Shown: in pieces, positions 41,101-51,607 of the stretch
How positions within the stretch are numbered: the stretch's first letter is position 1
How the letters are laid out: each line of letters begins with the position of its first letter
NCBI RefSeq assembly: GCF_037975245.1
Contig: NC_092569.1
Span: 28,994,668 to 29,058,667, forward strand
Length of the DNA stretch: 64,000 nt
Direction: 5' to 3'
Origin: Apostichopus japonicus
Taxonomy: Eukaryota > Echinodermata > Holothuroidea > Aspidochirotida > Stichopodidae
The notes under the pieces: model-generated
Told to the model about the DNA's origin: nothing
The model's database searches: none
Seen by the model: only the letters and a program-made list of their open reading frames with translations
Program-made: the position numbers and the translations under genes

Positions 41101-43298
41101 CCAAGGCAACAAAATGTGAGCACTGCGCGCGGAGCGCACTGATTTATTTTCCTTCCTGATAAAACAGATGAATAAAGTACAGCCGCCCCCCCCCCCCTCC
41201 TCCGCTGAGAGTGTCACACAAACTGACCTGTATGCAGTTTTTTGGACCAAGAAGGTTCGAATGATTGATTATATAGCTTCAAATTGTTATCAATAAATCT
41301 GCTCACTTAAATTTCGCACCGTACAGCATCTCTGGCGGGCCGGACGCAACCTTGCGGCGGGCCAGACTGTGGCCCGCGGGCCGTAGGTTGGACAACCCTG
41401 GTCTAGGGTTACAATATTTCCTTCCTTGAAAAGTGGGACACTAAGTCCCTCCATCCACATTGAAGGGATTGGATTTCAAGAGCACTACACTATAGTAGAG
41501 TTGCTTTTCCTGCCCAAGATTAAATATGACGTACACATGGTAAATTCTTAATATGCCAACTTTATATGCCAAATTCACACTTATGGTATCACCTTCTATT
41601 AGTGTGACAATTTTCAGGATTTTGAACTTGACATGTATTTGAGGAATGACGAACACATAGATTATGTTGTAAGTCAAGGCGTCAAGCTTATGTACAATAC
41701 ATTTTGATGAGTTGTCAACTGGGTACTGTACATCCCGTTTTGTTGTTCATGATGTTAAAGCCCAAATTTGTAAATTTACCCTATTTGCAAAATTGGATAA
41801 TTTATGCTGTTTTACAAGTTGGTCAGCAGCAAAGTCAATTATGATACAGACAAGAAGTTTGCCAGTATAATTTGTTAGCCAGCCCTCATTATCCAAGTTA
41901 TTTAGCCTGGTGTTGAAGTCACCTAGCATATGGAAGCAAGGTTGCCTGTTAGTTCTATGTTAAGACATGATTTTGTTTAGTTGATCCCAGACTAAAAAAT
42001 ATACATGTGCTCAATTTGAGCATCTGAGTCCCTATACCATGAGGGAGTCAACATAGTGCTTAACCCATTTATAAAAAACTCAGCCCGTACAGATTCGGAT
42101 CCTCCAGAAAGATCTGAAGGCTCTTGAATCCTGGGCTACACTTTGGGACATGAAATTCAATCCCTCTATATGCCTCATGATGATATAAAGCGTAGCGGGC
42201 AAAATCTGTCTTTTTTTATGCCATATACTGTATACAATCAAACATTGGGGTGCGTCACAGCGCAACCTTACAATATCTTGGTATCCTGTTTAGTGACAAT
42301 TTATCTTTCTCTACACATATTGATAGGATATGCTCTAGGACCAGCAGAACCCTTGGCTTCCAGAATAGGAATTTGTGCTCTTGCCCACCAGAATTGCGTG
42401 AATTGGCTATGTGTCATTCTACTTTTAAATATGCAGCATATGGCAATCCAGTGTCACTGAGACCTTAAAGACTTTGAAATGGGAACCCCTCATAGAAGGA
42501 AAACGGCCAGACTCATGCTTTTATATCAAATTATTAATATCCTAGTTGCAGTCCCAAACGAGACTAATCCCTTCTTGAAACCAGGGAGGCATGGCCGATA
42601 TACTAAAATTATACATAATCATCGTGCTTTTCAGTATAGTTTCTATCCTAGGATTAAAAGACTAGAATAAGCAATCATTGGATGTTAAGGAGAGCCCTAG
42701 TCTTGAGGTGATTCCCGAGAGCCGTTTTTAACGAGTACTTAACAGAAACAGAAGCCCTCTACAGTCAGACAACAAATTCATACAGCCCGCCCAGAAACAC
42801 TGAGCTAAAAACCACAGATTACAGCCCACCAACACAATAAATATAAACACCCCAGACAAAAGGCCAGAGAATCCCACAAATTATGGAAAGTAGCCGAACA
42901 GAAAAAGGAAAGAAAGGAATCAATAAAAACCTGTCCGACCAGCTTGATGCAACCTCTCTTTATTCTGTACACGTACATCATAGGCATAGGCTAGGAGATT
43001 TTTTGCTGGATTCTGAGGCCTTTTGAAATTTATTCTAATATTGAACTGTACCAATAGAAAACAGTTTTGTACTAGGCTATCTGTAGCTTAACGTTAGGCT
43101 AAATTTGGCTTACAGTTATTGTAAGCAGTACAATACAGTATTCTCGGAGTCGGAGCATTGCACCTACACTAAGTAACGTTAGGCCTAACTTATGCTCCCT
43201 CACAAATCCAAAATTGCAGCAACCCTAACCTGACTTACCAAAAGTACAATTGCGAATCCTCCCCATCCCACTACGGGAAGTAAAGAAGGAATTGCCAT
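23175..43298 (-). CDS. LMBRD1: LMBD1, lysosomal cobalamin transport escort protein (complete, 16 coding exons)
   Basis: Exons, 5' to 3' on the minus strand: 43298-43239, 40851-40773, 39004-38907, 38242-38179, 37613-37519, 36697-36642, 35540-35452, 34996-34923, 34265-34140, 31943-31714, 30281-30179, 29537-29433, 27906-27760, 26040-25998, 24142-24042, 23288-23175. All joins keep frame and use GT-AG, giving 527 residues (human about 540). Family: a multi-pass lysosomal membrane protein that works with ABCD4 to export vitamin B12 from lysosomes; it was also described as an insulin-receptor endocytosis adaptor. Matches to the human protein from memory include PVDIFVVSYMK, FFYEEEDED, SMAGIRKIGIW, MYKIRPHRT, MYSLAPDY, FWFFGACYYW and an acidic tail SDLDDSDDELVQP. 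Hydrophobic segments recur throughout; the long hydrophilic, Arg/Glu-rich loop lies in exons 9-10. An NET sequon sits in exon 4. The first ATG has MAIPSLLPVVGWGGF, like the human N-terminus. Exon 10 uses a weak donor, GTCATT. Confidence 0.96.
24620..24712. repeat. About 24-bp minisatellite, 4 copies
   Basis: Unit resembles GAGGTCAGAGAAAACAAC with a few variable bases. It lies in LMBRD1 intron 14. Confidence 0.8.
25040..25865. repeat. 103-113-bp tandem repeat, 7-8 copies, in LMBRD1 intron 14
   Basis: The phrase TGATTTATAT recurs at about 25137, 25251, 25361, 25464, 25574, 25684 and 25791. Each unit carries several AGGGTAT submotifs and TTGTAGTATGTTTAGTTTA. It is a two-level repeat: short AGGGTA words inside a 110-bp higher-order unit. 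Confidence 0.92.
26610..26770. repeat. Dispersed-repeat-like segment
   Basis: GGCCTGACGTTTCGATCCTAGCAGGATC contains a short palindrome GATCCTAGCAGGATC followed by repeated GTAACA. It looks like the end of a dispersed element, but no second copy was found here. A similar-style hairpin (GTCCTTTTTGGAC then TCATCAGG) is at about 43481. Confidence 0.35.
26913..27520. mobile_element. TTAA-flanked (piggyBac-like) MITE, 608 bp including both TTAA, in LMBRD1 intron 13
   Basis: TTAA at 26913-26916 and 27517-27520 flank perfect inverted ends AGCAGCATTTTGCG and CGCAAAATGCTGCT. TTAA duplication is typical of piggyBac-type elements. No transposase ORF. The right half recurs at about 35891-36121. Confidence 0.8.
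28929..29094. mobile_element. Palindromic MITE with 33-bp perfect inverted repeats
   Basis: The left arm 28929-28961 begins GGGGTTAATCAACGGTCTAG; the right arm 29062-29094 is its exact reverse complement. The whole element is only 166 bp, so most of it can fold into a hairpin. A partial relative (CCGTGCGTTACTCACAGG) lies at about 29198. It is in LMBRD1 intron 12. Confidence 0.85.
31304..31579. repeat. 21-bp minisatellite, about 13 copies, in LMBRD1 intron 10
   Basis: Unit is CAGTGACCTCTGGATTACAA plus C. A one-base gain in the middle shifts the frame of the artificial ORF it creates. The array ends in a short palindrome, GACCTCTGGATCTCTAGAGG then TC. Confidence 0.95.
35764..36121. mobile_element. 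Chimeric repeat: hAT-MITE end joined to TTAA-MITE end
   Basis: 35764-35890 matches, inverted, the right half of the 51608-51900 MITE (GTGTAGCCAGGAATTTGCCA, TAAGCGTAGCGCCACCATGG). From about 35891 it matches the right part of the 26913-27520 element (CATATTATGGGCGAGGTTTA, ending ACGCAAAATGCTGCTTCAA). It lies in LMBRD1 intron 6. Confidence 0.7.
36735..37215. repeat. 82-bp tandem repeat, 6 copies, in LMBRD1 intron 5
   Basis: Copies begin near 36741, 36824, 36905, 36986, 37068 and 37150. Each has TTCATATAAGTGTAAGACTA, CATATCAGTAAAGCTGACAG and ATATCCCCAAAGAGAAAGCT. Copies are highly alike, suggesting recent expansion. Confidence 0.92.
38440..38500 (-). mobile_element. Possible SINE fragment with B box
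   Basis: The minus strand has GGCCCGGGTTCGAATCTCGG, a good Pol III B box, but no matching A box. It lies in LMBRD1 intron 3. Confidence 0.35.
38585..38882. repeat. AT-rich low-complexity block in LMBRD1 intron 3
   Basis: Starts with repeated TATAA then TACAAATATATA-type words for about 300 bp, ending only about 25 bases from exon 3 (38907). It creates an artificial Tyr/Ile/Asn-rich ORF. Confidence 0.9.
39045..39420 (-). mobile_element. tRNA-derived SINE (minus orientation), in LMBRD1 intron 2
   Basis: Read on the minus strand from 39420: GGGGCATTGTGGTCAAGTGG, with an A box (TGGTCAAGTGGTTAAGG) and a B box (GGTTCGAGCCC), then a body with CCTTGGGCAAGGCAC and a tail CGCTATATAAATAACG. The head resembles a tRNA but the sequence continues for about 300 bp, so it is a SINE and not a tRNA gene. 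A second copy is at 59540-59866. Confidence 0.85.
39795..39985. repeat. 39-bp minisatellite in LMBRD1 intron 2
   Basis: About five units of TACAGTGTAGGGCCCATTGA plus TATcACCACTGATCAAGG lie between LMBRD1 exons 2 and 3. The unit length keeps a plus-strand frame open (PIDITTDQGYSVG blocks), which is an artefact. Confidence 0.9.
41004..41400. mobile_element. hAT-like non-autonomous DNA transposon, 397 bp
   Basis: Perfect 16-bp terminal inverted repeats start CAGGGTTGTCCAACCT. Identical 8-bp duplications GTCTAGGG flank it at 40996-41003 and 41401-41408. An 8-bp target duplication with CAGGG termini is diagnostic of hAT. No transposase frame is present. It lies in LMBRD1 intron 1, upstream of the minus-strand exon 2 (40851). 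Confidence 0.9.
41747..41960 (-). mobile_element. Possible LINE endonuclease fragment (GDFN motif)
   Basis: Minus-strand frame reads CFHMLGDFNTRLNNLDNEGW, resembling the LGDFN motif of LINE AP-endonuclease domains. Only about 60 residues are open. It faces away from the RT fragment at 42080, so it is either a separate insertion or an inverted piece. Confidence 0.45.
42080..42680 (+). mobile_element. Degenerate LINE ORF2 3' portion (CR1/jockey-like)
   Basis: Shifted frames give LQKDLKALESWATLWDMKFN, then YLGILFSDNLSFSTHIDRIC with TLGFQNRNL and CPPELRELA, then ARLMLLYQIINILVAV and FQYSFYPRIK. This is the usual order at the C-terminal end of non-LTR reverse transcriptases: post-catalytic domain, thumb, then LMLLYKI and YSFFPR motifs. 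The YADD catalytic region is absent and at least two frameshifts are present. It lies in LMBRD1 intron 1. Confidence 0.82.
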
Positions 43299-43724
43299 AT
43301 TTATGACCGTCTAAATGAAATGACTTTCAAGTGTGTGTAATTTGACGAGATTCAGACCTGTTTTGCGAAATTTTGATTGTAGGGTGCACGCAACTCTCGA
43401 AACCGCCTCATTTTGACCATGAGATTACCTAGTTAGAGTAGCCACAGTTTACCTACTCAATTCCACTTCACGACCGCTTTCGTCCTTTTTGGACTCATCA
43501 GGCGAAGGTGGGAATAGACCCCCCCCCTACCCCTTCCTTGCAGACGACAATAGTCCCTCCATTATTTAGGTTACAAAGAATGTATGTATGTATTTTAGGA
43601 ACTCGTGAAGCCATCATTGGTTTATCAAAGCCACAAGCTGACCGAAGTCAGTCTCTTAGATTCATATTTACCGTCCATGATTATGAATTGTCAACAACTC
43701 TGTAACTGGACGACATCCATTAAT

Positions 43725-43815
43725 CTTGGAGTGACTCAAACTCGGGACCTTATGATTGAAAGGCACCGGCGTTAACCCATCAACCGGCGTTAACCACTGA
43801 GCTAACACTCCAAGA
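43725..43815 (-). mobile_element. tRNA-like SINE head or tRNA pseudogene
   Basis: The minus strand reads GTTAGCTCAGTGGTTAACG (A box) and GAGTTTGAGTC (degenerate B box). A duplication of the CGCCGGTTGA-containing segment disrupts the fold. It lies just upstream of LMBRD1 exon 1, within the putative 5' UTR intron. Confidence 0.55.
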
Positions 43816-43945
43816 ATATTCCTAGTATATTTGGGGCATAGTCAAACCAAAAAGACGTTAACAAAATGGAATGAAACGATAACCGTCATCATAGCTAATG
43901 TGACAAAACCAAAGATTGTAACTATAAGTTTAAGCATTGCCTTAC

Positions 43946-44150
43946 CTGTAGAAGACTTTTATGAATTCAATTGCTTAGTTTAGCAATGTGAAATCCCATC
44001 GACCAGCCCACCATGTATGTGGTCCAGCTTTGTTAAATATTTAAGTTCAGTTCGAACAAAAACATCCACCGACCTGAAACGTATAAACTGATGGTGCTGT
44101 ACAGTGTCTGATCAGAAGAATAACTAAGGCATTAGTGTAGCCTACCGAAG
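43946..44150 (-). other. LMBRD1: Candidate LMBRD1 5' UTR exon; 3' boundary only is supported
   Basis: Minus-strand sequence shows CTTCTACAG followed by GTAAGGC, a strong donor with the exon ending at 43946. A matching acceptor, TTCATTTAG, lies just upstream of the LMBRD1 start codon, so the coding exon would begin at 43310 with 12 nt of 5' UTR. Together they suggest a 5' UTR intron of about 635 bp. The upstream limit given here is arbitrary. Confidence 0.35.
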
Positions 44151-45006
44151 CTTTGGGTGTAAGCGGGCGAGTTACTAGCATGCGCCTATTACAAGCCCCA
44201 CAAATCATAAAAGAAATGTGGTCTCTTAGTCTAGTAACTTAGAACTTCGCACTAGCTAAACACTACCCATCACTTGATAGCTGACAAGTTTGACATTCAT
44301 GGCACCGTCAATTTTCTGTATGACCATGTAGATTTTTTGCTATGAAAGCCTAAGTTTTCCATCACTTTTAAACAGACCTCTTTACTCAGTAGCAAACAAT
44401 TTCCTACAACTGTTCCTGGGAGGCCTTAAGTGGTCTAAAATTGCATGATGCATCAACCCAATTTTTGCACCTTTCATTCATGCTTTTCAACATTCAAGCC
44501 ACAGACCCCAATTGATATAGACTCTAATAGGAGTATAATTCATGATGTATTTTTTAGAAAGTGAATGACAGGAATTTCTTAATTTCAGCGATGATCCACT
44601 GAAAAGTAGACGATTTATCCCTCTTTGGCAATTAAATTGGCAAGCTGTTATTTGAGCATTTGGTTTGGAGCAAGACATTACCCAAAATTGGTTGGATACA
44701 TATGTACCAAATTTTAATTAATATTTACCCCTCTTTTAGAGTTTGATGGTTAGGCAATTTACCAAGTGGAACATATTTCAATCTGGGTTTTTTTGTGTAT
44801 GTGTGTAAATTAAAAGTTTTAACATCATATTTGCTGATTAAATTCAGTTTGAACAATCATATTCGTTCGAATGGATAAAGTCAGGATAACCAGATGATGC
44901 ACAACATGACAGTTTAATATGCAACTAGAATTGATATGAACACAAAACGAGTAAACGAGGATCAAAGAAATCAAAGCGCAACATGGAAACACAAGTTGGT
45001 GTCAAT

Positions 45007-45012
45007 TTTATT
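45007..45012 (-). terminator. MRPL15: Likely MRPL15 polyadenylation signal AATAAA
   Basis: The plus strand reads TTTATT, so the minus strand has AATAAA, 285 bases past the MRPL15 stop codon. The position and the lack of a closer canonical hexamer make it the best candidate. Confidence 0.55.
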
Positions 45013-45296
45013 CTCCAGGAAGTTGCAGAGGAGACAGCAGTAATTATGATGAAAAATGTTATTTCAAAAAATGGATCAATATCCAAGACAATGGTATTGC
45101 ATTACAACTGACCCCTCCCCCCCCCCAGCTCCTATCCCCGGGTATGTGCCTGACCTCGGATTCTCAGGAGAATCTACAGTTAAGTTTGTACTCGAAACTT
45201 TACATGCAGCATGAAAGCAATTCTCTTCCAGTTCTCCAACACTTCCATTTCTAGTCCATGGAGTTAATAGCAACTTTAAAACCAAATTACACATTT

Positions 45297-48200
45297 TCAC
45301 GCCCTGTAAAACTCTTGTAACTCTGCATCGACCGGTTTAAGCACAGCTCTGTCTGTCAAGTTGATGATCCAACCGGGTTGTAATCCAAAGAATATTTGGC
45401 GAGGGTCTTTTCTTAACCGGTGAAGGGCTCGCCGGGAGCCCTTCGTGAGATCCGGAAGTTCGTATCCAAACTTTTGGGCTAATAGTAATCTGTCTTCTTT
45501 GATTTGGTTCGGATCTGACAAGTAGCCTCTCTTAGAAGGATCTGTGTACATATCGACCAGATCCTTGGGGGGTAAAAGTCTTTTAGGAATAGGCTGGCCT
45601 CTCCTGAAGAACTGCAATGGGTGTGAGAGAATATCCAAGCTCTGTGGGTCATAGTATCCGAGACTTATCGTTCCCCCGCTCCGCTCTACGGCCGCGATGG
45701 ATAATTCAGATGTCCACTGTACTTCTAAATTGACAGGGGCAACAAACTTATCAGCACCCTGTGAATGAAGACAGTATTGCAATAATTAGCCTTATTTGAT
45801 ATATATGAATATTACCATCTTGGACACTTGCTTACGGTCATGATAGAACCTCAGAAATTCAAAAACGGTAGCAAATTTGCAAATTCGGTTTACGCTTTGC
45901 ACAGTTACTACTTCTCGCCAAAACAACGATTTCATATTTATGATGTTTTGACATGATGGTTGCAAGTGTGCACAAACGGCAACTTTCAGATTGATTTCCA
46001 TTTTGAGAAAAAGGAGTACGGTATGTGTGCAGACTATGTGTGCAGACCCTATGTTTTACCAATTTTCAATGTGTGTTAGTCGTCAATGTGATATCCCTCC
46101 TGCAGTTTAGTCACCATGTACACTACAGTATGTTTCTGTATTTGCAAGCAAAAAAATTTCATGATATGAAAGAGAGAGAGTAAAAATATCAAAACATTAA
46201 GACTAGAGCATCTCCAGAAATGATCGATAATATTTAACTGCTTGCCACTCTCTCTATTACTCCATTTGAAATGTTGCTAGAAATGGCAAAGGATCATCAA
46301 GATACTAAACTGAATTATCACAAATTCACTGAGCAACTTATCGGCCACTGAAATTTATGTACTGAAGTGAACTTTATGGTGAAAGTTTACAAGAATATTG
46401 AACTATTACTACTAGTTTAGTTGAACAAATCTAGATTTCAAATGAATATGTTTTGGATGTTACTTTCTTTCTACATATCATTTTGTCCATGAACCATGGT
46501 TGCATACAGTGCAGGCTTCCACTTAGTACTATGGTACACAGTACTTGAAGAGGAAACCATGGTTGCATACAGTGCAGGCTTCCACTTAGTACTATGGTAC
46601 ACAGTACTTGAAGAGGAAACCATGGTTGCATACAGTGCAGGCTTCCACTTAGTACTATGGTACACAGTACTTGAAGAGGAAACCATGGTTGCATACAGTG
46701 CAGGCTTCCACTTAGTACTATGGTACACAGTACTTGAAGAGGAAACCATGGTTGCATACAGTACAAACTTCCACTTAGTACTATGGTACACAGTACTTGA
46801 AGAGGAAACCATGGTTGCATACAGTGCAGGCTTCCACTTAGTACTATGGTACACAGTATTGAAGAGGAAACCATGGTTGCATACAGTGCAGGCTTCCACT
46901 TAGTACTATGGTACACAGTATTGAAGAGGAAACCATGGTTGCATACAGTGCAGGCTTCCACTTAGTACTATGGTACACAGTATTGAAGAGGAAACCATGG
47001 TTGCATACAGTGCAGGCTTCCACTTAGTACTATGGTACACAGTACTTGAAGAGGAAACCATGGTTGCATACAGTACAGGCTTCCACTTAGTACTATGGTA
47101 CACAGAACTTGAAAGGAAAACTTCTGTGAGACAACAGGTTTGGCTTACACTTTGGCAATACCACTTTACCTCATCTGTTAGGTGTATCCCATAAACTCTA
47201 TCGAATACATTGATTCGCACAGCCCCAGCATGTACAAAAGAGGTGACATCAATGGGCTCTTCTGGGTCGATTCGGCCCATGTCAATTAAATGTTGCAACT
47301 TCTCCAGGGAGACAGGTAAGTACTGTCTTCTTGTGCTGAGGATAGAGAAAAGCAAAGAGGGGTGTAACATCTAATAATAGAAACAGTACATACATAGCCA
47401 TGTACACAATTACAAAGTTACCTTGACATTGTAAATACTTTTTGGAAATACCAGACAATTTTGAACCAAAATGTACACTGCTAATTGTCATCAGGAACTA
47501 GAGTACTAGCGCTAACGGTGCTAAACCAAGCTTGAGGAGAGGAGTGTCCAGAGGGGGTATCATAACCAGGGCAGAAGTCTGGGGGCCAAGGAAAATGTGA
47601 TCATGAATATGCATTCTCATTTGCAAAATCGACTTACGGAAGAATTAACATATACTACTGTAAGGTAGGATTTTCGGGGACAGTCCCCAATTACAGTGTG
47701 CTGTCCTCGATGAACAAGTGTCCCCGAAAATGTCCCCGATTCGTCAAAATGTTCAGGAATTTCGAAAATATCCGACATAATTAGTAAAATAATTGCTAAA
47801 ACAAAACTTAGTCAAGTGTGCAGTCGCAGATTGGAACGGAACACAAATTTATGACACAAGCAACTCACAAGCTCTTAAGAACCATGTAAAGTAAGTGAAT
47901 TTCATCTAAGAAAAAGCTACATTTTTGAAAATAAAAGTGATTTAAAAAGTGCTTCTAAGTATCACCATTTTACATCTACTGTAAGCACCTTAGGCACTTG
48001 AAAATTTTGCAAAGAGGAAAGGGACACCCCTCCCCTTAAACCCCTACCCCATATCAGTCAAGCAATAAATGTCCCTGATTCCAGTCAGGAAAATATGGTC
48101 ACCTTATACTACAGAGTGCTGTACTTGTACCCGGGGGTCCCATCTGACTCTCTATGCTCCTGTGTGAATTTGACAGCCTTGAACTGATTATTATTGTAAT

Positions 48201-51138
48201 GCACAAACATTGGTGGTTTTGAAGATAACAATGACTTCAATGTGTGGTAAGATTTTATTTGTTGTAAAATGTTACAGCAAGATAGTTATTTGGTGTTTCT
48301 TTTTGATTTTTCATAACCAATATGTTGTAATTTTAACTATATTTCTTTTATTCCACAAAAACATTTGCCGTATCATATGGCCAGACGAGGTCCATTTGCA
48401 ACTCCAGCAGCAAAACCCATTTGGGTCATTCCATATCAAATCACCAAATTTTGGGGTATGTTGTAGTTCGACATCTTTGAAAAATTCCCAAATTTATTGT
48501 ATGAGTGGACCACCATAAAATAAGCATATTCTGAAAATTTCAGTTGCATTGCTTTACAATTGGCCGATTTAAAATTAAAACTAACACTAATATACACACT
48601 GTACATATACAATTGGTTGAATTAAAAGACTTTACTATAGAATTAATTTCAACCAGTACATAGATGTATGTACAGTACAAAACTGTACTGGGTGTACATG
48701 TACAGTGTGTTAGTGTTGTTTTAACATAGTCTTCTGGCACTCATGGCACTCCGTACATATACACTCAGTACAGTGTATGTACTGTACACACTGTACATAC
48801 ATATGTGTGTACTGGTTGAAATTCATTTTATAAGTCTTCTAATTAAATGAATTCAACCAGGAGCAGACAAGTACATTGCAAATAGTATTTTGTTATATGA
48901 AATTAAAAACTGCACATTATTGAACTGAATGACCTTGAAGTACAGTACAATACCCAGGCTCAAAACACATGGAACATCAAAACAAGCAAAAACGTTTTTT
49001 GTAAAAATCCCAAACTTTGAGGATTTTTCATTTCAAAATAAGGCAAAACACCCTCCTGAAATTTTTTGCACAAACAGGGTGGTACTATATCTCTTCCAGA
49101 AAAAATTATCAATTTTTTTTAATTTGACGCGTTTTGAGTTATTGGCCGTCAAAAACGACCTCTTTTGTACATCGGAGCAACTTAACAACTTCATAAATTA
49201 ATATTGAGAACAGCTAGAACCCTGAAATTTGTTAATGTGTAAGAACTTTATACTTATTAATAAAGCATAAACCCTGACACCTCTAACATGGTTACTTTGG
49301 TAAAAAATTGGCATCAAAACCCCTACCTCATGCTGAATCACAGCATAAAATAGCAACTTTAGAGTTGCACAACTTGCAAACATATTCTAGGAAAGCATTG
49401 TAATCATTATTTTGTAATATTTGTACTAGACATAATAACCTCTGAAAGAATCAAGTACCCTGAAGCAATGGTTTAGGAGCAATTCATCACTCAAAATAGC
49501 ACATTTTTTAGTGAAAAGTACAAAAATCAAATATTTTGACACTTTTAAGTTGACCTAACTCCACAGGACAATATTTTTGTAGCCAAATTTTTTATTTTCC
49601 TGTTCTATGGGATAGACTCTTTAGGCATCTGTAATAGAAAGGTAGTAGAATGTTCAATTGCTGAGAAATGAGACCTCAAAAGTCAAGAAAATGCCAAAAT
49701 GCCATGGTGGCGACAAATTGCGGAATTTCAAAGTGTGATAAATCGGCCGATTGTAAAGCAATGCAACTGAAATTTTCAGAATATGCTTATTTTATGGTGG
49801 TCCAATCATACAATAAATTTGGGAATTTTTGGAAAGGGTGCAGCAACAGCCATCCGTGATTTGACACGGAATGACCCATTTGTCTCCTGGTGTACACTCC
49901 AAGTATGTAACTTTAGCCAAATGTGAATTGTTAATAAGACATATTTTTTTAACTTGACTTTCTTATTCTGACAATCAATTTTTCAAACCAGCTTACATGC
50001 AACAGAAGAAACACCACCATCATTAAAACACATCACAATCAGTACGAACCAGATACAGCTGTCATCTAACCACATCACGAAACTATATATCACTAGTTTG
50101 AGTTCTGTTGTCAGCAAAACATCAGATTCACTGCACGATTCATTATAAAGTATACGTACATTTTATTTGTATTGATACCTGTTTGGAGTTATAGTCTATC
50201 TATAGGTGTGATAGTCTGAGTAAATTAAAATATTGTGATTCATCATTTTGGCAGGTATGGCATATGATATTGGAAACAAAAATTGATTCATTGATACCGC
50301 CAATACCAGGTACTACAAAAACATTAGTGCTTTCCATTATATCTATAACCACAAGTCAAATGACTTTAAGATATGCTTACGCAAAGTTTTTGTAGAATGG
50401 AAACATAGGTATTCTCAAATAGAAAGGTGTCGTCCCTCCTTCATATCCAATAGGTGGTCTGGTATCGCGCTTACTTTTTCCACTCCTGCCCCTTCCACTT
50501 TCACCGCCTCTTGATCCACCTTGACCTCTTATCTTTTTCTATGATATGAAAAATATGACAAGAAAATTAGATAGAAATAGATCAAAGACTAAGCACATAG
50601 GTTAGACATTACTGACACAGAGCTGTAGACCCTAACTTAAGTTGTTACACAATATAAATTATAATTCTAAAAGACAGTTCACTTAAATACAATTTTCAAA
50701 GACAATTTTTGAGAGTGAGCCAACTGGCCAGAGCCATATTATGAGCCTAGTACAGTATATGGCTCTGAGTAGTACAAGAAGGTATGACAAAAAGCAATGG
50801 AATCCTACCTATCTTAATAATATTGCTTCTTTTCAGTCTGTATGGTAATTCAAACAAACATGGCCTTGCCATACTGATTTACAATCCGTAACCTACCCGA
50901 TCGAGGTTAGGACTAGGCCTAGGGAGTGAACTGCGTAACTTAGGCTACCGTATGCCTACAGTACAGGCTACAGTAAGTTAAATTAGACCTAGGCCTAACT
51001 TTGTTTATTACAACCAAAACTAAGCTAACGTTACAGTACTTGTTTTTTAGATCCGGGATTGTCTCTGATATTCACGAAAGAGACCCTAGGCATGCTTCGA
51101 ACCATCTCTAAAGCTTTTCGATTTCCCATTGACCCCAT
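45297..51138 (-). CDS. MRPL15: Mitochondrial ribosomal protein L15 (uL15m), complete, 4 coding exons
   Basis: Exons on the minus strand: 51138-51040, 50538-50381, 47335-47170, 45758-45297; the stop is TGA at 45299-45297. Spliced length is 294 residues (human 296). It is a component of the mitochondrial large ribosomal subunit, homologous to bacterial L15. Exon 1 has a short basic presequence-like start, then MPRVSF and NPGSKK. Exon 2 holds the basic Gly/Arg loop with GRGxxG and the L15 core GYEGGTTPFYLRIP. Exon 3 has YLPVSLEKLQHLIDMGRID and PIDVTS. Exon 4 has LEVQWTSELSIAA, YYDPQSLDI, FRRGQPIPKRLLPP, RGYLSDP and KDPRQIFFGLQPGW. Two in-frame ATGs open the frame (51138 and 51129); I chose the first, but the second would cost only three residues. 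Intron 3 contains a 63-bp minisatellite, and intron 2 a 1.46-kb inverted-repeat element. Confidence 0.96.
46495..47112. repeat. 63-bp minisatellite, about 10 copies, in MRPL15 intron 3
   Basis: Unit starts CCATGGTTGCATACAGTGC and includes CTTAGTACTATGGTACACAG. Some copies lose one base (62 bp). Because 63 is a multiple of 3, both strands show artificial ORFs with repeated 21-residue blocks; these are not genes. The array ends about 58 bp from MRPL15 exon 3. Confidence 0.95.
48422..49878. mobile_element. GGTCATTCC-ended long-inverted-repeat element, 1.46 kb
   Basis: Ends are TGGGTCATTCCATATCAAAT and a TTTGACACGGAATGACCCA counterpart. Inverted similarity extends about 140 bp inward: TAAGCATATTCTGAAAATTT on the left, and its complement AAATTTTCAGAATATGCTTA on the right. 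The interior matches 55773-56936 (GGCAAAACACCCTCCTGAAA). No long ORF. It lies in MRPL15 intron 2. Confidence 0.82.
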
Positions 51139-51607
51139 TGTTTACGAAACATGGACACCATTTGGTAGTTTGTAAGCAGTGTTAAACTCTAGTCTCTACT
51201 ACGTTGGGTCCGGTAGCACGGTTTGATGCATGTCTTCCAGATTGTGTGTAATGCCAAAACATGCATGACATGCTGAATAGATGTACACTACTCTAATTGT
51301 GGTGCGGTACCTAGTACTAGTGAAGGTGAGGTCACGTTTCAAGATAGCAGTCATAGAAAATGCTTGTCAGAAGCTAGCAGTCATAAAGAGCAGACAATAA
51401 CAGCGGATAATAATGATTAGGACACTATTGCATATCATGAGTGTACCGGCAAATTAATATTAAAAATATTAAACGTCCATTATTATCCATTATATATAAC
51501 TCGTGTTGTGGAGGAATTTCTGAGCCCATAATAGAAGTTTAAACCTTTCTCTTTCCTGAGGTATACGTCAACTCATCAGGTTAAGGCTATATAATGGCGG
51601 TTCATAA

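Larger units (their letters stand above)
43311..45296. other. Intergenic: MRPL15 3' flank and LMBRD1 promoter side
   Basis: Holds the MRPL15 AATAAA (45012-45007), a candidate LMBRD1 5' UTR exon ending at 43946, and the tRNA-like SINE head. No other coding frame is supported. Confidence 0.5.

Noticed and set aside
46431-46961. Long minus-strand ORFs with repeated METACTVC-like blocks
   Set aside because: They arise only because the minisatellite unit is 63 bp; parallel frames are open on both strands.
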